Source: PALSA-1353 sp036267155 (GTDB lineage: Bacteria > Planctomycetota > Phycisphaerae > Tepidisphaerales > Tepidisphaeraceae). Taken from it: 64,000 nt of DNA. Position 1 is the stretch's first letter; every line of letters begins with the position of its first letter. Where the stretch lies: positions 34,585 to 98,584 of the forward strand of contig DATAWP010000063.1 in the NCBI GenBank assembly GCA_036267155.1, given 5' to 3'. The notes under the pieces are model-generated. The model did no database searches. It worked only from the letters and a program-made list of their open reading frames with translations, and was not told the origin of the DNA. The translations under genes and the position numbers were made by a program. This document shows positions 8,585 to 16,495 of this stretch, in pieces.

Positions 8585-10798
8585 CTATGGCATCGTCGAC
8601 GGCGCGGTGGTCGGCTTGACCGGTCTCACATCGACGACGCCGGGGTCGTAGTCGATCGTACATGTGTCGCTGTAAGACTGGCCGCCGCGTGTTGTTCCGG
8701 TGGCCTCGATCGTGTTTTGGCCGCGAATCAGCGTCACATCGGGCCAGACGAAAACGCAATCGTCGCCGGTCTTGGATCCCAGGGACGTACCGTTGAGTTT
8801 CAATTCCACCGAATCGCAATTCGAATAGACCTTCACGGGGCCTTTGTCCACATTTCGCGGCGTGTAGCGCCGGTCGGTGATGTAAATGACCGGCTCATCC
8901 GACCAATTCGCCTTGTAGAAATAGAAAGCATCCTTCTTGATCTTGCGATCGTAGGTGACCAATCCCTTGTCGTTGCGGCCCAGATGATCGCCCTCGTGGC
9001 GGCCGTCGGAGGCGAAATCGAACATGTTCCAGAGGAACGTGCCCCAGATGTACGGCCGTTGCTTCATCGCTTTGTATGCCGCCTCGTGAACAACGCCCTG
9101 CCACTCCTCGGGATGCCACAAGCCGGTGGTCTTGGGCTGAGCGGGATCGATTTCGTGCTGATACACGCTGGCGCCGGCGCCGTATTCGCTGATGCAGAAG
9201 GCGCGGTTGGGAATCCGCGCGTGGATAGAGTCAAGTTCCGCGGGCCAATCCGCATTGGATTTGGTGTACCAGCCGAGATAGCGATTGAAGCCGATGACAT
9301 CGGTGATTTGATTCAACTCTTGCTTGACATTGTCGATGTTACTCGCGGCCGTGGTCAGCCGAGTGGAATCGAGCTGGTGGGCCTCATCGTTCAACTGTTT
9401 CACCAGTTGAATTTCGGAATCGAGCATCGCCTGCCCCTCGGCGTCGGTTTGAGTCTTTTCCTTTTTGTCCCTCAATTCGTTGAACAAGGACCAGAAACAG
9501 ATGGACGGATGGTTGTAGCTCTGTTTAATCAATTCGCGAAGCTGCTGCTTGGCCGTGTCGGCGAACGCCTGCGACGGATTGACGACGTTCACCAGGCAGG
9601 CCTCGGCCCAGACGACAAGGCCGCCGCGATCGCAGAGATCGTAAAATTCCTGAGCGTGCTGGTAATGTGCCAATCGGATCGCGTTGCACCCCATTTCCAT
9701 GATGAGGTTGAAATCTTCCTTCTGCTCGCGGGAAGTAATTGCCCAGCCCATGTCGAGCCGGTCCTGATGCCGATTGACGCCATGCAGCGGATAAGATTGG
9801 CCGTTGAGGAAAAAGCCCTTGTCCGGATCGACGCTGAAGAACCGAATCCCCACGGGCTGGATCACGCGATCCACGACGTTGGCGCCGTCGGCCACTGATA
9901 CGCGCACGTGGTACAGATACGGATCTTTCCTTCCGTTCCACAGGTGCGGGTGATCGATGCTGATCCACTGGACGGAATCCGTTTCACTGCCGGGGTCCAC
10001 GGCTTGCTGGGTGTTGACGGTTTGAACGACGGCGCCGCCGGCGTCGAGCAATTCGCACGTGACGTTCGCCGACGCCAGAGCTTGGCCGCCGTTGCGAAGT
10101 TTGCTGGTGACCTGCAGGTCGGCATGGGTTGCCGAGATATTCACTTGTTTCACGTAGACGCCCGGCGAGGCGTCATCCAGCGGGGTGATGGAAAGCGGAT
10201 TGAGCGCAAGAAGCCGCACGCCGCGATAGAGGCCGCCGAAAAATGTGAAATCGGCCGATATCGGCGGGATGCTTGGGTCGGGGGCGTTGGTGACGCGTAC
10301 GGCGATGACGTTGTCGCCGTCGGGATTCATCAGCGGCGTCACATCGTAGCAGAAGGCGGAAAACATCCCTTTGTGCTCAGGCCCGGCCAGCTTGCCGTTG
10401 ACGTAGACCGTGGCCGCGCTCGATGCGGCGTCGAATTGCAGGAACAGCGACTTGCCGTGCTCGTCGGCTCCGAGGGTCAGATGCCGCCGATACCAGGCCG
10501 GCCCACGGTAATAGTTGTTGCCGCCGTCTTCGCCGTCGAGATTGTTCCAGGTATGCGGAAGCTTCACGTTCTGCCAGGACGAATCATCGAAACCAAGCTG
10601 CTCGGCGCCGGGCACGTCGTCGCGGATGAATTTCCAATCGGAATTGAGATTGACCGCCACGCGCGGCGCGACCACTCCTTCGGTGGCGCTGTTCTCCAGT
10701 TTCGACGAAACGGCCGGAGACTTTGTTGAGACGCACGAGCAAAGCAGCATCGAGCAAATGATTGCCGCAGCGCTGAGACCGAACCGCTGATTCACCAT
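8585..10798 (-). CDS. Glycoside hydrolase family 2 lipoprotein (beta-galactosidase-like)
   Basis: 737 residues from ATG 10798, chosen because it starts a lipoprotein signal peptide (MVNQRFGLSAAAIICSMLLC, lipobox LCSC near residue 24). The GH2 jelly-roll sugar-binding domain follows (LPHTWNNLDGEDGG, YYRGPAWYRRHL), then the immunoglobulin-like domain and the TIM barrel (YPLHGVNRHQDRLDMGWA). The acid/base is E441 in FWSLFNELRD and the nucleophile is E538 in FCISEYGAGAS. A C-terminal beta domain ends the protein. GH2 members are beta-galactosidases, beta-glucuronidases or beta-mannosidases; the exact sugar is not certain. A membrane-anchored extracytoplasmic location fits degradation of plant or algal polysaccharides. 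It is divergent from the GGDEF gene, with about 150 bp between them. Confidence 0.88.
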   Translation of the reverse strand: MVNQRFGLSAAAIICSMLLCSCVSTKSPAVSSKLENSATEGVVAPRVAVNLNSDWKFIRDDVPGAEQLGFDDSSWQNVKLPHTWNNLDGEDGGNNYYRGPAWYRRHLTLGADEHGKSLFLQFDAASSAATVYVNGKLAGPEHKGMFSAFCYDVTPLMNPDGDNVIAVRVTNAPDPSIPPISADFTFFGGLYRGVRLLALNPLSITPLDDASPGVYVKQVNISATHADLQVTSKLRNGGQALASANVTCELLDAGGAVVQTVNTQQAVDPGSETDSVQWISIDHPHLWNGRKDPYLYHVRVSVADGANVVDRVIQPVGIRFFSVDPDKGFFLNGQSYPLHGVNRHQDRLDMGWAITSREQKEDFNLIMEMGCNAIRLAHYQHAQEFYDLCDRGGLVVWAEACLVNVVNPSQAFADTAKQQLRELIKQSYNHPSICFWSLFNELRDKKEKTQTDAEGQAMLDSEIQLVKQLNDEAHQLDSTRLTTAASNIDNVKQELNQITDVIGFNRYLGWYTKSNADWPAELDSIHARIPNRAFCISEYGAGASVYQHEIDPAQPKTTGLWHPEEWQGVVHEAAYKAMKQRPYIWGTFLWNMFDFASDGRHEGDHLGRNDKGLVTYDRKIKKDAFYFYKANWSDEPVIYITDRRYTPRNVDKGPVKVYSNCDSVELKLNGTSLGSKTGDDCVFVWPDVTLIRGQNTIEATGTTRGGQSYSDTCTIDYDPGVVDVRPVKPTTAPSTMP

Positions 10799-10949
10799 GT
10801 TTCCTTCTCCGACGGCAAGGGCATTAATATCGTTGTCCCGCCCGTTTGATGCAAATCCCGGAGGCTTTTTTGACGCTTTTGTTATTGGACTGTGTGAGGA
10901 AACCGATCTTAATCCCGGCATTTTTCCTGCCGATGGTGAACTATCAACG

Positions 10950-11861
10950 ATGTCTCATCAAGTTCTTCTCATTGACGATTCCAAAGCGATACATGCCCTG
11001 GTCCGCACGCGGATGGCGGATGAGCCGGTGACAATTCTGTCGGCATACAGCGGACAGGAAGGCGTTGCGGCGGCGCATCAATATGTCCCACAACTTATTC
11101 TGCTCGATGTGGACTTACCGGACATTGAGGGCCTGGAAGTCTGCCGGCAATTGAAGGCCGACGCGGCGACCTCAGCCATCCCGATCATTTTCATGGCCGG
11201 CCGTGTTTCGCCCGACGACAGGATTTACAGGCCGGAAGTAGGGGCGGCCGATTTTCTCCCCATACCCTTCAACCCAGCCGAACTGCGGGCGCGTGTCCGG
11301 GGGGCGCTGCGAACCCGGCAGATGTTCGAGTTGTTGGAAGGAAGGGCCCAGATCGACCTTGTGACCGGGCTGTGGAATCGAGCGTATTTCGAAGACCGGC
11401 TATGCCAGGAGCTTTCGCTTTCCCGGCGCACGGGACAACCGCTGACATGCATCCTGGCGGACATCGATCACTTCGCATCGATCAACGATTCCTTCGGCCG
11501 CATGTTTGGCGACGATGTCATCCGCGAAGCCGGCACGGTTCTCAGCAACGGCACGAGGTTGGAGGATATGGTCTGCCGCTTCGGGCCGGACGAGTTCATC
11601 TTCCTGTGCCCGTGTACGCACCTTGCGGATGCCAAAACGGTGGCGACGCGCTGCCAGCAGGCCATCACCGAGATGAATCTGTGCTGCCAGAATTCGCGGG
11701 TGCACGTGACGTGCAGCTTTGGAGTGGCGGAGCATGAAGGGGGAAAATCGTCGATGATCGACGCGGCGGAAAAGGCGCTGCGCGTGGCCCAGCGCGCGGG
11801 CGGTGATCGCGTGGGCACGATCGGGGCGTCGCCGATCATCGCGGAAAGCATTCAGATCTGA
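10950..11861 (+). CDS. Receiver-GGDEF protein (putative diguanylate cyclase) with a degenerate receiver
   Basis: 303 residues from ATG 10950. The open frame extends upstream across the GH2 promoter, but the receiver fold starts at MSHQVLLIDDSKA. Receiver residues D9/D10 and phospho-acceptor D53 (LLDVDLPD) are present. The conserved Thr/Ser is Met82 (IIFMAG) and the conserved Lys is Ile105 (FLPIPF in place of the usual xxKPF), so normal phosphorylation signalling is doubtful. The GGDEF domain spans about 130-300. It has GPDEF at 212-216 instead of GG(D/E)EF and an RxxD inhibitory site (RLED, 203-206) at the canonical distance. It probably makes or senses c-di-GMP. No partner kinase is adjacent. 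Confidence 0.85.
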   Translation: MSHQVLLIDDSKAIHALVRTRMADEPVTILSAYSGQEGVAAAHQYVPQLILLDVDLPDIEGLEVCRQLKADAATSAIPIIFMAGRVSPDDRIYRPEVGAADFLPIPFNPAELRARVRGALRTRQMFELLEGRAQIDLVTGLWNRAYFEDRLCQELSLSRRTGQPLTCILADIDHFASINDSFGRMFGDDVIREAGTVLSNGTRLEDMVCRFGPDEFIFLCPCTHLADAKTVATRCQQAITEMNLCCQNSRVHVTCSFGVAEHEGGKSSMIDAAEKALRVAQRAGGDRVGTIGASPIIAESIQI

Positions 11862-11880
11862 CGGTTCCGCAGCGGCCAGA

Positions 11881-12693
11881 TCAGCGAACGACCTCAACCT
11901 CGTCTCCCACCCTTAACATTTTGCCTGCCTGTCCCGGTGGTACTTTTGTGTTGACGGCGAGCCGGTAAAAATGGTCGAACCGCGATCGTTCCGCCCAGGG
12001 GGGCAGGGTCTTTTCGCGTTGCTGACGAAAAATCTGTGAGAACTCCGGATAACCTTCTCCGGTGGCCGGGTCGCGCGGCGGAACGGCGCACCGCCGGCAC
12101 GGATTGTTGCCGTCGAAGAGGCAATCGCCGATGCGAAATCGCACGAGCGAATCTTTGACTCCGTACAATTGATCTTCCCAGAACGCCGCCGAGCCGCCGA
12201 TTTCCAGATTGGCGCGGAAGCGGGTGCGAATCTCGCCGATCTCCAGAGGCGGAAACCAGCGGGTGACTTCGGCAAGCGTGGCCGTCGAGATGACCGTCGG
12301 GCCGGGACTGTCGAGATCGTCGGGGAACCCAACCTCGATGTTATGCCGCAATGAAATTGGAATCCCGAAAAACTCGGAGAGGAACTCTTCGATCTTGTCT
12401 CGCTGGCGTTCGATGTGAAAAGCGGAGGTCAGCCCCGCCGCGGCGTTGCCCAGCCGCAGTTCGCCGGTGAAAGCATCGTAATTCGATCGGAGGCAGTGCA
12501 CCTTGGCATTTCGCTTTCCGTTGACAAATTTCCCATCGGCATCGAACAGCCCGTACTCGCGGTCTCCCTCCAGCGCGCCGCTCCGCAAGATACGAACCTC
12601 CTGGAGCGACACCGGCTCAAGCGACTTCACCGGATGAATGTGAATACTGGCCAGGTGCGGCAATTGGTTGTTCCTCCATCTTGGTCGTTTCAC
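11881..12693 (-). CDS. MOSC domain-containing oxidoreductase-like protein
   Basis: 270 residues. The N-terminal MOSC beta-barrel segment begins LASIHIHPVKSLEP, followed by GALEGDREYGLFDADG. The C-terminal MOSC part has RFRANLEIGG, FDGNNPCRRCAVPPRDPATGEGYPEF and the closing GDEVEVV. The Cys in PCRRC is at the place of the conserved cysteine thought to handle sulfur or bind the molybdenum cofactor in MOSC proteins (YcbX, mARC family). The substrate is unknown. It converges with the GGDEF gene with a 19-nt gap. Confidence 0.82.
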   Translation of the reverse strand: MKRPRWRNNQLPHLASIHIHPVKSLEPVSLQEVRILRSGALEGDREYGLFDADGKFVNGKRNAKVHCLRSNYDAFTGELRLGNAAAGLTSAFHIERQRDKIEEFLSEFFGIPISLRHNIEVGFPDDLDSPGPTVISTATLAEVTRWFPPLEIGEIRTRFRANLEIGGSAAFWEDQLYGVKDSLVRFRIGDCLFDGNNPCRRCAVPPRDPATGEGYPEFSQIFRQQREKTLPPWAERSRFDHFYRLAVNTKVPPGQAGKMLRVGDEVEVVR

Positions 12694-12742
12694 GTGGAAC
12701 TATGATGTCCAATCGTGTAAAGCCGAGCAAGCCGGGACCGCC

Positions 12743-14257
12743 CTACGCCAGCGCGGCCTCCGGTACGTCCGGTCCCGAGGTTTGGTGCGAAGGCGCCGCG
12801 GGCGCCATCGCGCTTTCCTCGAGCACTTTTCGGATGCTGTCAAATTCAGCCCGGCTGCGGCTGCGAACGATCACCAGAATCACGCCCGCCAACAAATACG
12901 CGCCGAAAATGTACGCGAAATAATTGCAGGGATACGCCGGTTGGGGATAGACCGTTCCGACGATCGGCACGACGAGCAGCAGAAGCGCGATTCCCGCCAT
13001 CATCCAGTGATGCGGCTTAACCTCGCCGATCTTCTTCAGATAGAACGGCGTTGCCAGGGAGATCAGCACGTATGCTCCGCAGAATCCCATCGCGCCGAAG
13101 AGGCCGGCGTCGTTGAACTCGTCGAACGGAGCGGCGATGTTCAGCGCGCCGCTTGCGCCGGCATAGGAAGCCAGCATGAAGGCCGATGGAATCAGAAACT
13201 GCATGGTGGCGAAAGCGGTGATCGCGACGTGCGGGGTCAGATTGTGCTTGTGGGAACTGCCGACGGAAATCGGGAAGATGCCGTAGCGGCCCATCGTAAA
13301 CAGAACGCGCGAGCCGGCGTTCATGCAGGACAGGGCCAGCGCGAAGAAGCTCACCATCGCGCCGAAGCTGATGACGACGCCCATCCATTTGACGCCCAGG
13401 TTGTTGCTCAGCGTGGTCAGCGGCGCATCAAGCTGATCGAGCGGGGGATTGTTGTTGGCCAGTGCATGCGTTTCAACATAGGTGATGAAGACGAAGAACG
13501 CGCCCGTCAACAGCAGGCTGGCGATGACGGCGCGGGGGATTGTGACCAGCGGCTTTTTGGACTCTTCGCCGAAGGCAGTGGCGCACTCGAAGCCGACAAG
13601 ACTAAAAATGGCGACCACGACGCCCAGGCCTATGTCCTTCAGCCCGTGGCCCACGGGATGAAGTTGGGTGGTGTCGACCGCGCCGGTCTTGGCGACGGCA
13701 AGAAAGGCCAGCATCAGGATCACCGCAACGGACATTCCCTCAAATGCGAGCATGAGAATGGTTGAGAAGGTGATGTCTTTGTAGGCCAGGAACCAGGCCA
13801 TGATGATGCAAATGGCAAAGAGCGTGATGGACGGATGCGACAGGTAACCGGCGGCACCGGCCTGAGTGAGCAGCTTGGAGGCGAAGTGGGTGAATCCGGT
13901 GACGCCGGCGATGCCGATGAACAGGTACGCCCAGATCAGGCACCATCCCGAAAGTCCGCCGACTTTGGGGCCAAGTCCCTTGACGGTGTATTCGTACATG
14001 CTTCCTGCGGAGGTATAGCGTTTGGCGAATTGATTGAGGTTGATCGCCACGAACAGCAGCATGACGGTGCCGAAGAGATAGCAGAGCCAGCCGGCGGTGC
14101 CGGCGGTGCCGAACATCAGCGGCACGATCAGGGCGGCGGTCATGCTGGGTGAAATCAGCGCAATCGCTTGTGCCAAGACCTCCCAGAAATTCAACGCGTT
14201 TGATTTCAGTTTGGTGTGCGTGTTCTTGACGGTTGCAGCATAATCCAGATCGCTCAT
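12743..14257 (-). CDS. APC-family amino acid permease
   Basis: 504 residues with about 12 hydrophobic segments and the APC-type N-terminal region FWEVLAQAIALISPSMTAAL, in which the broken first helix binds substrate. LVGFECATAFGEESK is the typical central segment. An AAGGAG ribosome-binding site lies 7 nt before ATG 14257. It probably imports an amino acid or polyamine by cation symport. It lies directly downstream of an XRE-cupin regulator on the same strand (137-bp gap). That arrangement is known for polyamine/amino-acid utilisation regulators of the PuuR type, so the regulator probably controls this gene. Confidence 0.85.
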   Translation of the reverse strand: MSDLDYAATVKNTHTKLKSNALNFWEVLAQAIALISPSMTAALIVPLMFGTAGTAGWLCYLFGTVMLLFVAINLNQFAKRYTSAGSMYEYTVKGLGPKVGGLSGWCLIWAYLFIGIAGVTGFTHFASKLLTQAGAAGYLSHPSITLFAICIIMAWFLAYKDITFSTILMLAFEGMSVAVILMLAFLAVAKTGAVDTTQLHPVGHGLKDIGLGVVVAIFSLVGFECATAFGEESKKPLVTIPRAVIASLLLTGAFFVFITYVETHALANNNPPLDQLDAPLTTLSNNLGVKWMGVVISFGAMVSFFALALSCMNAGSRVLFTMGRYGIFPISVGSSHKHNLTPHVAITAFATMQFLIPSAFMLASYAGASGALNIAAPFDEFNDAGLFGAMGFCGAYVLISLATPFYLKKIGEVKPHHWMMAGIALLLLVVPIVGTVYPQPAYPCNYFAYIFGAYLLAGVILVIVRSRSRAEFDSIRKVLEESAMAPAAPSHQTSGPDVPEAALA

Positions 14258-14394
14258 GACGGACTCCTTAAAAACCTCGCGGGGCCGTTTGGAGCGCGGT
14301 GATAGACCGCTACCCGGCGCCTTTTTCAGGCTTCCTGTCCGCCACTCGTTTCAAGTCGTTTCCCCAGCCGCCAGTTCCAGAGCATGCGCGATGC

Positions 14395-15021
14395 CTACCC
14401 AACAAGCTCGGCGGTCATTTCCACTGCCTCCCGACGGGAATTCAGCGCGATCGGAATCGGGCAGGCAACGAGAACAATCGAGGCATCCTTGCCATCCAGC
14501 GCGTCGAGCCGATGCGGCAACCGCGAATCAAAATGCGCGGCGTCACCAGCGTCGATCACGTATTGCTTCTCACCCAAAGAAAGCTGCAACCTGCCTGACA
14601 AGACATAGATCCACTCTTCGCCCTCGTGCTGATACTGCTCGGCGCCCTGGCGCGTCGATGCGATGTCCAGGCGAATGGGCTGAAGATTGAACGGCGAAGC
14701 GCTGGACATCGGGACGTACGACACGCCATCGCCGTGGCGGATCGATGCATCCCCGGCTCTGACCACAATGCAGGGTTCGTCGGCGAACCTCGGTTCAAAG
14801 AGGCTACCCATCGGCACCCCGAACACGCGCGCCAACGTCAATACGGCAGCGATAGACGGCTGGCGAGTTCCGCTTTCCAGCCGAGATAAAAACGGCTTGG
14901 AAAGCCCGCTGCGTTCGGCCAACTCTTCGAGCGTCCAGCCCCGCGCCGACCGCAAACCTCGCAGCCGAATGCCCAGCATCGCCAGTTCCGGCTCACCTTT
15001 TCGTTCGCCCTCATTTTCCAT
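14395..15021 (-). CDS. XRE-type HTH regulator with C-terminal cupin (PuuR-like)
   Basis: 208 residues. The XRE helix-turn-helix spans about 17-75 (LRGLRSARGWTLEELAERSG ... RLESGTRQPSIAAVLTLARV). A linker leads to a cupin_2 barrel at about 115-185, with GEEWIYVLSGRLQLSLG and DAGDAAHFDSRLPHRL carrying the His/Glu positions of the cupin metal/ligand pocket. The architecture is that of small-molecule-responsive repressors next to transporters. A candidate promoter (TTGTGT, 18-nt spacer, GATTAT) overlaps an operator-like palindrome just upstream, which suggests autoregulation and an almost leaderless transcript. It is co-directional with the permease gene downstream. Confidence 0.87.
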   Translation of the reverse strand: MENEGERKGEPELAMLGIRLRGLRSARGWTLEELAERSGLSKPFLSRLESGTRQPSIAAVLTLARVFGVPMGSLFEPRFADEPCIVVRAGDASIRHGDGVSYVPMSSASPFNLQPIRLDIASTRQGAEQYQHEGEEWIYVLSGRLQLSLGEKQYVIDAGDAAHFDSRLPHRLDALDGKDASIVLVACPIPIALNSRREAVEMTAELVG

Positions 15022-15042
15022 GAGGGGGCAAGATAATCATTG

Positions 15043-15141
15043 TTGCCTATAAAGCAACACAAAAATTGCCTAACAGGCAATATTTCCGTAGTAAAACGAA
15101 TTTAAGCATGTAAATTCGTATCTGTTTTGCCAGATAGGCAA
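15043..15141 (-). promoter_or_regulatory. Three TTGCC-N5-(G/A)GCAA palindromes plus a 24-bp palindrome: operator cluster
   Basis: Three 15-bp sites share TTGCC nnnnn (G/A)GCAA: 15043-15057, 15066-15080 and 15127-15141. A separate palindrome at 15096-15119 has 9-bp perfect arms and a 6-nt spacer. The first site lies between the candidate -35 (15057-15062) and -10 (15033-15038) of the XRE-cupin gene. They are the likely binding sites of that repressor. Confidence 0.65.
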
Positions 15142-15205
15142 CGGTTATTGCGGCCGGACGGTGTGGCCGCCACCAGCCTTCGATGTTCGCTTTCGAACCG
15201 GAGCG

Positions 15206-15529
15206 CTAAGGCATATCAAATGCCTTGCGTATGGCCGCAAAGATAAGACGCAGTTTCTCGCGAGGGAGGACGGCGACGACCTCGCCAAGCGCCGCCCGTT
15301 GTATTGTGAAGATGTTGTCCAACGTGATGGCGCAGATGGTCGGTACGCCGTCGGCCGGTTCGAGAATCACTTCGGTTTCGGACTTGCGAATGGTGCGGGT
15401 AATGGGGGCAACGGTGACGGCGTTTAACCGGCCCACAACCGAGTCGCGCGTCAAAACGACAACCGGGCGGCGTCCGAATGGCGCGGGAAGCTGCGCCCAG
15501 ACAACGCTCCCTTGCTGAAGTCGAGGCAC
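15206..15529 (-). CDS. MazF/PemK-type endoribonuclease toxin
   Basis: 107 residues from GTG 15529, chosen over TTG 15544 because GGAAGG sits about 8 nt upstream of it. The fold signature is clear: QQGSVVWAQLPAPFGRRPVVVLTRD, VTVAPITRTIR, and ICAITLDNIFTIQ followed by the helix REKLRLIFAAI. MazF proteins are sequence-specific mRNA interferases. It is the last gene of a three-gene operon and starts 2 nt after the stop of the preceding gene, which ends in an antitoxin-like tail. Confidence 0.8.
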   Translation of the reverse strand: MPRLQQGSVVWAQLPAPFGRRPVVVLTRDSVVGRLNAVTVAPITRTIRKSETEVILEPADGVPTICAITLDNIFTIQRAALGEVVAVLPREKLRLIFAAIRKAFDMP

Positions 15530-15531
15530 TG

Positions 15532-16071
15532 TTATGCCTTCCAATCGCTAAAATCCTCAGGCGGAAGCATCGCTGTCGCGGCGGCGACCGAGCCGGCGAC
15601 GATCACGTCTTTCTCCGTTAAATCGAGGTCCACATCCGGGATAAGTTCGATGATGTCACGTTTGCGGCTTGGAACGCGCAGCACAACAAACGCCTTGGCA
15701 CGCTCACTGGCAAGTCGTAGTTCGTTTCGAAGGGCTTGTACGCCCAGGCGGGCGGACAGGTCAAGACCACAACTTATCCCTTCTCGTCCTTGCACGCGCA
15801 TGACGTCGCCTCGAAGATAGGCTGCGGATGCCCGAGATTCATAATCCGGCGGATCAATCTCCGTCACGCGCAGCCGATCCGGCTGATGAAAAGATGCCGT
15901 CAGTGTAACGGTGCAACGCTGTTTGGCGTTCCCTTTGGCCAAAAGCCGGTCAAGCTCCGGAACAGCCTTTTTTTTATCGAGCCGAATCTCATAGAAGGGA
16001 GATCGCGCGAAGAAACCGGCACTCCCCATCACATAGCCGATCGTCCGACGCCCTGCGTTAGTCACCGCCAT
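15532..16071 (-). CDS. Unrecognised 179-residue protein with antitoxin-like C-terminus
   Basis: I do not recognise the main body. It begins AVTNAGRRTIGYVMGSAGFF and contains an alternating-strand region (CTVTLTASFHQPDRLRVTEI) and a helix (LGVQALRNELRLASERAKAF). It ends VAAATAMLPPEDFSDWKA. The short acidic/aromatic tail resembles the C-terminal toxin-binding tails (EDFSDW) of small antitoxins encoded next to PemK/MazF toxins. At 179 residues it is about twice the usual antitoxin length. A G-rich ribosome-binding site lies before ATG 16071. Position directly upstream of the MazF gene supports an antitoxin or accessory role, which is inference. Confidence 0.65.
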   Translation of the reverse strand: MAVTNAGRRTIGYVMGSAGFFARSPFYEIRLDKKKAVPELDRLLAKGNAKQRCTVTLTASFHQPDRLRVTEIDPPDYESRASAAYLRGDVMRVQGREGISCGLDLSARLGVQALRNELRLASERAKAFVVLRVPSRKRDIIELIPDVDLDLTEKDVIVAGSVAAATAMLPPEDFSDWKA

Positions 16072-16083
16072 GTTAACCCCCCA

Positions 16084-16323
16084 TCACCAACGGTACGTGA
16101 ACGGCCCACGCCGGCCGGATCCTCGGTCCGGCAGTTTCGCCGCCCGAACGCCCGACATTGCCGCTGATACGACCTGGCCATCGGAAAGGTGCAATTCCGC
16201 AGTCTGGACAGAAGTGTCGTCGAGCACGGATTGTGGAACATCCGTTCTAAGCCACCGCTCACCATGCCAACCGCGAGGAACTCTTCGAATCCAATTGTCG
16301 TCCACAATATGTGGTTTTCTCAT
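16084..16323 (-). CDS. Small hypothetical protein, first gene of the toxin operon
   Basis: 79 residues from ATG 16323, with a strong AGGAG ribosome-binding site 6 nt upstream. It begins MRKPHIVDDNWIRRVPRGWH and contains AELHLSDGQVVSAAMSGVRA. The family is not recognised; it is basic and probably soluble. It ends 12 nt before the next start, so the three genes 16323-15206 form one transcript. It could be a DNA-binding or antitoxin component of the module. Confidence 0.6.
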   Translation of the reverse strand: MRKPHIVDDNWIRRVPRGWHGERWLRTDVPQSVLDDTSVQTAELHLSDGQVVSAAMSGVRAAKLPDRGSGRRGPFTYRW

Positions 16324-16347
16324 GAAATCTCCTTCATTTAATAAACC

Positions 16348-16403
16348 TGATTACAATGAAAGATGGAGAAAATCAAGTGATAATATTCTAAGGTTACTAG
16401 AAT
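16348..16403 (-). promoter_or_regulatory. AT-rich promoter and palindrome of the toxin operon
   Basis: On the minus strand TTGATT (16376-16371), a 17-nt spacer and TAATCA (16353-16348) form a good sigma-70-like promoter 24 nt upstream of the first ATG. A 6-bp palindrome with a 7-nt centre (16385-16390 / 16398-16403) lies just above the -35. The whole 16324-16495 stretch is far more AT-rich than its surroundings. Confidence 0.55.
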
Positions 16404-16495
16404 CCTATGTGATATCTAAAACACTAATCATAATGCCTTTCCTTTAAATCGATTATAGTCGCACCATCATGAAATGCCGTATCTGATTCGACCGC

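Noticed and set aside
10797..10949. N-terminal extension of the receiver-GGDEF protein
   Set aside because: The extension lies in the promoter region of the divergent GH2 gene, and the receiver fold begins at the ATG at 10950.
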